A stretch of 64,000 nucleotides of DNA from Butyrivibrio proteoclasticus (GTDB lineage: Bacteria > Bacillota > Clostridia > Lachnospirales > Lachnospiraceae): positions 62,001 to 126,000 of the forward strand of contig NZ_FOXO01000006.1 of NCBI RefSeq assembly GCF_900115735.1. Reading direction: 5' to 3'. This document shows, piece after piece, positions 57,993 through 64,000 of the stretch; the first letter of the stretch is position 1; every line of letters begins with the position of its first letter. Below the pieces are notes generated by a model. It saw only the letters and a program-made list of their open reading frames with translations, did not search any database and was not told where the DNA came from. The translations under genes were made by a program, and so were the position numbers.

Positions 57993-59945
57993 ATGAGAAA
58001 AATTCACTACATTAACAACGAATGGAACTTTTCTATTGATGGAAAAGAAAAAGTAGTAGTCAATATTCCGCATACCTGGAACAATATCGACGGTCAGGAT
58101 GGTGGAAATGACTATCTAAGGACACTGGCAACATATGAAAAGAAATTTGAAAGTCCTTCCTTTGATAGAAACAGCGAAGACGTTTACCTGGAGTTTGACG
58201 GAGTGAATTCAGAGTGCGACGTCTTTTTAAATGATGAAAGAATAATCAGACATGAAGGTGGTTATTCTACATTCAGAAAGAATATCACAGAAGTTTTGAA
58301 TGATGGACAGAACAAGCTTCTTGTGAAAGTGGATAACAGACCGAACGATAAAGTTTATCCACAAAAGGCGGATTTCACTTTCTACGGCGGAATATACAGA
58401 GATGTAAAGCTCGTAGTAGTTAATAAAAAGAGATTTGACCTGGATTACTTCGGAGGCAAGGGACTTCAGGTTACAGCAACTCCTATTGAAGGATATAAAA
58501 AAGCAAAGGTAGCCACAAAAATGTGGCTCAACACTGATTCAGGGGAAGTGCGTGTCACGATTTTTGATAAAGAGGGAAATGAAGTATGTCAGGAGATGTC
58601 TCACAGATCTATGGATGAGGGCTGGTCAGATATGCTCATTCAGGATGTTCATCTCTGGGATGGAATCGATGACCCATATCTTTACAGATTAAAGGCAGAG
58701 CTTTTGGTTGATGGAAATGTGGTTGATGAAGTAGAGACACGTTTTGGTGTCAGAGATTTCCATTATCACCCCAAGACAGGCTTTTATCTGAACGGTAGAA
58801 AATATACTCTTCACGGCGTTAGCAGACATCAGGACAGGAAAGGCCTTGGTAATGCAATCACAGATGAGATGCACAAAGAGGATATGGATCTTATCTGCGA
58901 GGTTGGAGCCAACACCATCAGACTTGCACATTATCAGCACAGCCAGACATTCTATGATCTTTGCGATGAGAGAGGAATGGTAGTGTGGGCTGAGATTCCT
59001 TATATTTCAGAGCACATGCCAAACGCAAGAGCCAACACCATCAGCCAGATGAAAGAACTGATCATTCAGAACTATAACCATCCATCGATTGTGTGCTGGG
59101 GTATTTCCAATGAGATAACGATATCCACAAAAGATAAAAAGGATATGCTGGATAACCACAGAGAGCTTAACGATCTATGTCATGAAATGGATAAGACAAG
59201 ATTTACAACACTTGCCTGTTATGCTGTCTGCGGACCATTCAATAAAGTGGCGCATATCACAGATACTGTAAGCTGGAACCTTTATCTTGGCTGGTATGTT
59301 CCGGGACTTTTCTTAAATGACCTGTGGATGAGATTTTTCCACTTCGTTTATCCGGACAGAAGCCTTGGTTACTCGGAATATGGATGTGAGGGAATGCCAA
59401 ACCTTCATTCAGAAAGACCTAGAAGAGGCGACCACACAGAGGAGTATCAGGCCCATTATCACGAGTACATGCTCAGATGCTTTGAAAGAAATCCATTTAT
59501 GTGGGCAACACACGTGTGGAACATGTTTGACTTTGCCGCTGATGCCAGAAATCAGGGCGGTGAGCCGGGTATGAACCACAAGGGACTTATTACTTTTGAC
59601 AGGAAGACCAAGAAAGACAGCTTCTACATCTACAAAGCATGGTGGAGCAAAGAACCTTTTGTTCATATCACATCCAAGAGATTTAGGGACAGAACCTCAA
59701 ACAAGATAACTGTAAAGGTTTATTCAAATCAGAACGAAGTTACTCTTTACAAAGATGGAAACAAGCTTGAGACCAAGCATGGCCAGCATGTATTTGAGTT
59801 CAAGGTTTCTTTGACAGGAGAAAATGAATTTATGGCTGTGAGCGGAGCTTGCCGCGACAAAGCAGTCTTTAGAAAAGTAAGCAGACCAAATCCTGAATAT
59901 ATATTGAAAGAATCAGGAGATAAGGGTGCTAATTGGACAAAATAA
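57993..59945 (+). CDS. GH2 beta-galactosidase-type enzyme
   Basis: A 650-residue GH2 enzyme, shorter than E. coli LacZ but of the common three-domain plan. The sugar-binding sandwich has NIPHTWNNIDGQDGG and TFYGGIYRDV. The barrel has GVSRHQDRKGLGNAITDEMH, ANTIRLAHYQHSQTFYDLCD, the acid/base Glu in IVCWGISNEITIS and the nucleophile Glu in GYSEYGCEGMPN. No signal peptide is present. It would cleave imported beta-galactosides or related glycosides and is followed 15 bases later by a sugar symporter. GGAGATTTAGC precedes the ATG. Confidence 0.92.
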   Translation: MRKIHYINNEWNFSIDGKEKVVVNIPHTWNNIDGQDGGNDYLRTLATYEKKFESPSFDRNSEDVYLEFDGVNSECDVFLNDERIIRHEGGYSTFRKNITEVLNDGQNKLLVKVDNRPNDKVYPQKADFTFYGGIYRDVKLVVVNKKRFDLDYFGGKGLQVTATPIEGYKKAKVATKMWLNTDSGEVRVTIFDKEGNEVCQEMSHRSMDEGWSDMLIQDVHLWDGIDDPYLYRLKAELLVDGNVVDEVETRFGVRDFHYHPKTGFYLNGRKYTLHGVSRHQDRKGLGNAITDEMHKEDMDLICEVGANTIRLAHYQHSQTFYDLCDERGMVVWAEIPYISEHMPNARANTISQMKELIIQNYNHPSIVCWGISNEITISTKDKKDMLDNHRELNDLCHEMDKTRFTTLACYAVCGPFNKVAHITDTVSWNLYLGWYVPGLFLNDLWMRFFHFVYPDRSLGYSEYGCEGMPNLHSERPRRGDHTEEYQAHYHEYMLRCFERNPFMWATHVWNMFDFAADARNQGGEPGMNHKGLITFDRKTKKDSFYIYKAWWSKEPFVHITSKRFRDRTSNKITVKVYSNQNEVTLYKDGNKLETKHGQHVFEFKVSLTGENEFMAVSGACRDKAVFRKVSRPNPEYILKESGDKGANWTK

Positions 59946-59960
59946 AATGGGAGAGAAGTT

Positions 59961-61490
59961 ATGTCAGAAGCAGTAACAAAAAATGACGGAATAAACAGAG
60001 CAAAGCTCTATCAGTTGGTTCTTTTTCCTCTGAACAACGGAGCTACCAATGTTTATTACGTTTTAGTCCTTGCTTATATTGCGACCTTTGGATCCAACGT
60101 ACTTGGACTTGGCGTTTTATTTGCATCGGTAATGGTAACAGGAATGAGAGTGTTTGATGCTTTTACAGATCCTGTTATCGGCGCACTTATGGACAGAACA
60201 AACGGTAAATTCGGTAAGTTCAGACCTTTCATGGTGATCGGAAATGTCATTATGGCACTTAGCATTATCACTATGTATATCATCACCCCTAAGATACCTG
60301 AAACAATGATGGCTCTTAGGTATGTAGCTTTTGTAGGACTCTATGCGATCTGGGTTATCGGTTATACATTCCAGACCTCTTGCACAAGGGCCGGTCAGAC
60401 AGTTCTTACATCTGATCCTGGCCAGAGACCTCTTTTCACAATTTTTAATACTGTAGGTTCTCTTGCAGGAATGGGAGTTATGCAGTTCCTTGCTCCTATC
60501 ATCAGAGCAAATGTAGCGGATTACTCAAGCGCTGATTTCTACAAGGTTTTAACACCAGTTGGAATCATAGTTTCAATCGTACTTACAATCCTTGCCATTA
60601 TCGGTATCTGGGAAAAAGACCAGCCGAAGTACTTCGGAATCGGTGGAAGCAAGCAGGAGAAAGTAAAGATTTCCGAATATGTAGAGATCATCAAAAACAA
60701 CAGCCCTATGAAGAGACTTATGATCGCAGGCGCAGGCTGCAAACTCGCTCTTTCGATTGCTACAAACACAACAGTACTGTGCATGCTTTACGGCTCTATG
60801 ATGGGCAACTATGACGGACTTTACCTTCCTATGATGATTGTTGGCTATGTATTCTCAGTTCCTTTCTTTGTTCTCACGGTAAGAACCAGTCAGAAGAAAG
60901 GCCAGAGAGCGTCACTCCTTAGATATGTATCACTTGCACTTGTTTGTTATGTAGGTGTACTTGCACTTTTACTTGCATGGAAGCAGGGTGTGCCGGGAGT
61001 TAACCTCTCACTTATTTCAAACGGAAAGCTCAGCATCAATATCTACACAGTTCTTTTCCTTGTGTTCTTTGGTGTTGGATATGGTGCCTATTATTCAACA
61101 GCAGATATGCCTATCCCAATGGTGGCAGACTGCTCAGATTATGAAACATACAGATCGGGAAAATATATTCCTGGAATCATGGGAACACTCTTTTCCCTTG
61201 TGGATAAGCTTGTTTCCTCACTGTCAGCTACAGTAGTCGGAATCGCTGTAAGCCTGATAGGAATCAAGTCTCTTCCAACTGCAGATACGCCCTACTCATC
61301 AGGGATGAATGTAGTTGTTATCATACTTTTCTGCGTAGTACCTATGGTAGCGTGGATTGCCACAATAATAGCAATGAAAGGCTATATCCTTACAGGGGAA
61401 AAAATGAAGGAAATCCAGGAAGTCAATCAGAGGCGTAAGGAAGCTATAGCAGCAGGAATGTCACTACAGCAGGCGATGGAAGAATTATAA
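59961..61490 (+). CDS. GPH-family sugar:cation symporter (MFS)
   Basis: A 509-residue membrane protein with about twelve helices. The glycoside-pentoside-hexuronide signature is FDAFTDPVIGALMDRTNGKFGKFRPF, of which the DAFTDPVIG and GKFRPF parts are diagnostic. A late PIPMVADCSDYETYRSGK is also typical. It should take up the galactoside or other glycoside split by the GH2 enzyme. GGGAGAGAAG precedes the start. Confidence 0.92.
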   Translation: MSEAVTKNDGINRAKLYQLVLFPLNNGATNVYYVLVLAYIATFGSNVLGLGVLFASVMVTGMRVFDAFTDPVIGALMDRTNGKFGKFRPFMVIGNVIMALSIITMYIITPKIPETMMALRYVAFVGLYAIWVIGYTFQTSCTRAGQTVLTSDPGQRPLFTIFNTVGSLAGMGVMQFLAPIIRANVADYSSADFYKVLTPVGIIVSIVLTILAIIGIWEKDQPKYFGIGGSKQEKVKISEYVEIIKNNSPMKRLMIAGAGCKLALSIATNTTVLCMLYGSMMGNYDGLYLPMMIVGYVFSVPFFVLTVRTSQKKGQRASLLRYVSLALVCYVGVLALLLAWKQGVPGVNLSLISNGKLSINIYTVLFLVFFGVGYGAYYSTADMPIPMVADCSDYETYRSGKYIPGIMGTLFSLVDKLVSSLSATVVGIAVSLIGIKSLPTADTPYSSGMNVVVIILFCVVPMVAWIATIIAMKGYILTGEKMKEIQEVNQRRKEAIAAGMSLQQAMEEL

Positions 61491-61509
61491 TAGGAGAAGG
61501 AGAATAATA

Positions 61510-64000
61510 ATGAAAAAGAAAAAACTGATATGGAAAATCCTGACAGTTATAACAGGTATTCTTATGCTTGTTTTCATCATAGGTACTCCGATTGCGATAC
61601 ACTATGGTACTGTAATTAACTGGGCATTAGGCGTTGTTCCATACAAGACTATCAAAAGTGATGTTGAGGAAAATGTTGTTTATTTCCCCAGTGAATTTGT
61701 AAAGAAGGATGCAGACGGAAGCACACAGCTTACTGCATCTGGAAGTGAAGTATATGATGATGCGGCCCTTGTTAAAGCCGGACAAGAACTTTGTAAAGAA
61801 GTAACGGCTGAAGGAATTGCCCTTGTAATGAATGATGGACTTCTTCCAATTCAGAAGGGGACAAAGGTAGGGCTTTTTAGCCAGTCAACTGTGAATCTTT
61901 TGACATCAGGAACGGGGTCAGGTAGTACAGCTTCTACAGGAGAGTATACATTCTATACTTCTATGGAGCATGCAGGCCTTGTACCTAACAGTGCACTTTG
62001 GAAGTTTTACAGTGAAGGAGCAGGAAAAGACTTTAAGAGAAGCGGCCCTTCTATCACAAGCCCTGCTGACTATCTTATAAATGAAGTTAATTGGTCTATA
62101 CTTGAGTCAGACAGCACATTTGACAGCATGATTGCCAATGATGTTGCTATCTTCAACGTATCAAGAGTTGCCGGCGAAGGCTATGATATCCCAAGTGGAC
62201 TTGACAATGCACTTACTCAGTCTGATCTCGGTGCAATCACAGCCACAGAAAGCGGCATGGATGGAAATGGCCTTAAACTTAATGACGATGAAAAGAGCGT
62301 ACTTGAGGGCTTAAAGAATCTTAAAGCTGAAGGCAAATTGAAAGGTATCATCGTAACAATCAACGCAGCCAATATGCCTCAGGTTGATTTCCTTACTCAG
62401 GATTATGGCGTAGATGCAGTACTTGTAATCTCAACAACAGGTGAATGCGGAATTGATTCTCTTGGTGCAATTCTTACAGGTGATATCAATCCATCAGGTC
62501 ATCTTGTAGATACAATTTGCTATGACAATACTAAAAACCCTGCAATGATGAACTTTGGTGAGCATCAGTATGCAAACTACAGAAAAGACTACCTTGAAAA
62601 AGTAAAATCAAGTTCTATTCCTGAAGCTTTCATGAACCAGATGAATTATCAGGTTTATCAGGAAGGAATCTATATTGGATATAGATATTATGAGACAAGA
62701 TATGAAGATTATGTAATGCAGACAGGAAATCCTGGACAGTATGCTTATAACGATATTGTTGCCTTCCCATTTGGCTATGGTCTTTCATATACTGATTTTG
62801 AATATTCTGATTATGAAGTAACAGAAGATGAAAACAATGTTACTGTAAACGTTAATGTTACTAACGTAGGTTCTGTAGCAGGTAAAGAAGTAGTTGAAGT
62901 ATACTTCCAGTCTCCTTATACAGACTATGACAAAGAAAATGGTGTTGAGAAGGCATCTGTTGAACTTTGCGGATATGATAAGACAGAATCACTTGAGCCT
63001 GGTCAGAGTGAAAAAGTTACTATAACAATTTCTAAAGAAGAACTTGCTGCTTACGATTCAAATAATGCCAAGACATACATTCTTGATGCCGGAGAATACT
63101 ACTTTACTCTTGCAAATGGAACACACGAAGCTGTTAACAACATTCTCGCTGCTAAGGGATTTTCACCTGAGACAACAGACCAGAGAATGGATGCAGAAGG
63201 AAATGCTGATCTTGTAAAGACAATCACAGTAGCTGATCTTGATAAAGAAAAATTTGCGCACTCTGCTGTTACAGGTGCAGACATCACAAACCAGTTTGAT
63301 GATGTTGATATCAATAAGTATGATGAATCTCAGAAGATAACATATCTTACAAGAAATGATTGGGTAGCAACGTATCCTCATGAATCTGTTGTTCTTAACA
63401 TGACAGACAAAATGTTTGAGGAAGTTCAGAGCGATTATTTCCCGGAAATTGAGGAAGTTAATTCTGATGAATATAAGATGCCGGTATTTGGAGCTAATTA
63501 TGGTCTTAAGCTCATTACCTTAAAAGGCGAAGCTTATGATAATCCTATGTGGGACAAACTTCTTGATCAGATGACTTATGAGGAGATGAAAGCTCTTCTT
63601 ATCAGAGGCGGTCATACAACAGCAGCCGTTAACTCAATCTCAAAGCCTGCAACATCAGATCAGAATGGACCTACTGGTTTTGGTACAACATTCGTTGGCG
63701 GTGGTAAAGGAACATCTTATCCTTCAGCCAGCATGCGTGCACAGACATACAATGACGAACTTGTAAAAAGAGTTGGTGAACTCATTGGTGAAGACGGATT
63801 ACACTCTCACATTTCAGGTATTTATGGATTTGGTATAAATACACATCGTACTCCTTATTCAGGAAGAAACTATGAGTATTATTCAGAAGATCCATTTATT
63901 GCCGGATCAATCGGAACAAATGAGTGTATCGGTATCCAGTCAAAGGGTATCATTGTTTATGAAAAACACTGCTTCCTTAATGACCAGGAGACACACAGAG
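61510..64000 (+). CDS. Membrane-anchored, domain-permuted GH3 beta-glucosidase, 5' part
   Basis: The frame runs off the window, so about 830 residues are visible. One N-terminal transmembrane helix (IWKILTVITGILMLVFIIGT) is followed first by the domain that is normally second in GH3 (AAEGIALVMNDG-like: CKEVTAEGIALVMNDGLLPI; then PSGHLVDTICYD). Next comes the fibronectin-like domain (FPFGYGLSYTDFEYSDYEV), and only then the catalytic barrel (DQMTYEEMKALLIRGGH, DQNGPTGFG, YYSEDPFIAGSI, EKHCFLNDQETH). This permuted order is known from Butyrivibrio and Ruminococcus enzymes. The nucleophile Asp lies beyond the window. AGGAGAAGGAG precedes the ATG. Confidence 0.9.
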   Translation, partial: MKKKKLIWKILTVITGILMLVFIIGTPIAIHYGTVINWALGVVPYKTIKSDVEENVVYFPSEFVKKDADGSTQLTASGSEVYDDAALVKAGQELCKEVTAEGIALVMNDGLLPIQKGTKVGLFSQSTVNLLTSGTGSGSTASTGEYTFYTSMEHAGLVPNSALWKFYSEGAGKDFKRSGPSITSPADYLINEVNWSILESDSTFDSMIANDVAIFNVSRVAGEGYDIPSGLDNALTQSDLGAITATESGMDGNGLKLNDDEKSVLEGLKNLKAEGKLKGIIVTINAANMPQVDFLTQDYGVDAVLVISTTGECGIDSLGAILTGDINPSGHLVDTICYDNTKNPAMMNFGEHQYANYRKDYLEKVKSSSIPEAFMNQMNYQVYQEGIYIGYRYYETRYEDYVMQTGNPGQYAYNDIVAFPFGYGLSYTDFEYSDYEVTEDENNVTVNVNVTNVGSVAGKEVVEVYFQSPYTDYDKENGVEKASVELCGYDKTESLEPGQSEKVTITISKEELAAYDSNNAKTYILDAGEYYFTLANGTHEAVNNILAAKGFSPETTDQRMDAEGNADLVKTITVADLDKEKFAHSAVTGADITNQFDDVDINKYDESQKITYLTRNDWVATYPHESVVLNMTDKMFEEVQSDYFPEIEEVNSDEYKMPVFGANYGLKLITLKGEAYDNPMWDKLLDQMTYEEMKALLIRGGHTTAAVNSISKPATSDQNGPTGFGTTFVGGGKGTSYPSASMRAQTYNDELVKRVGELIGEDGLHSHISGIYGFGINTHRTPYSGRNYEYYSEDPFIAGSIGTNECIGIQSKGIIVYEKHCFLNDQETHR

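Overview
The window reads as chromosomal DNA of a low-GC, Gram-positive rumen or gut anaerobe of the Lachnospiraceae. Butyrivibrio or Pseudobutyrivibrio is the likeliest group. This is inferred from strong GGAGG-type ribosome sites, lipobox lipoproteins, MsmX-style ABC sugar importers without their own ATPase, and one of the fullest glucuronoarabinoxylan loci expected of these organisms. No tRNA, rRNA, insertion sequence or CRISPR array was seen.

Layout. The 3' end of atpC and its terminator (1-423) are followed by 1.1 kb without a convincing gene but dense in short repeats (424-1596). Next come a metalloprotease-like lipoprotein with an epimerase (1597-3988), and a small leader unit with an attenuator-like terminator ahead of an acetyltransferase and a nucleoside phosphorylase (4008-5633). 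From about 5.7 to 42.5 kb lies a xylan locus: GH5 lipoprotein, esterase-GH43 fusion, GH43 lipoprotein, AraC regulator, GH10 xylanase lipoprotein, a nine-gene transport/membrane cassette, SGNH and SASA esterases, a second AraC regulator, GH67 alpha-glucuronidase, a third ABC importer, GH3 beta-xylosidase and an arabinose/fucose isomerase-family protein. From 42.6 to 52.9 kb are a GH25 lysozyme, a UDP-sugar pyrophosphorylase, galE with a long structured leader, a PHP phosphatase, a small conserved-looking protein, an HtrA protease, an unusual long ClpX and a LacI regulator. From 53.1 kb: a GH32-like lipoprotein with a 46-residue membrane peptide gene, carbamate kinase, an AgrC/AgrA-like two-component pair, GH2 beta-galactosidase, a GPH sugar symporter and a domain-permuted membrane-anchored GH3 cut by the window end.

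How it works (inference from families). Surface lipoproteins (GH10, GH43, GH5) cut glucuronoarabinoxylan to decorated oligosaccharides. Three importers, five membrane-anchored or lipid-anchored partners and a shared ATPase encoded elsewhere bring them in. Cytoplasmic esterases, the esterase-GH43 fusion, GH67 and GH3 strip acetyl or feruloyl groups, arabinose and methylglucuronate and release xylose. The isomerase starts pentose catabolism. Two AraC regulators and a 17-bp palindrome found upstream of xyn10 and of the third importer suggest coordinated induction.

The most interesting unexplained signals are: a 31-nt hairpin with covarying stems and an invariant GAGG/TCGA core, present three times just after stop codons; the nine-gene DUF5696/YIP1/NHL double-importer cassette; a branched leader RNA before galE; a leader peptide with hairpin-terminator before the acetyltransferase; an exact 75-bp periodic repeat after atpC; and a long inverted repeat between convergent genes at 11.8 kb.
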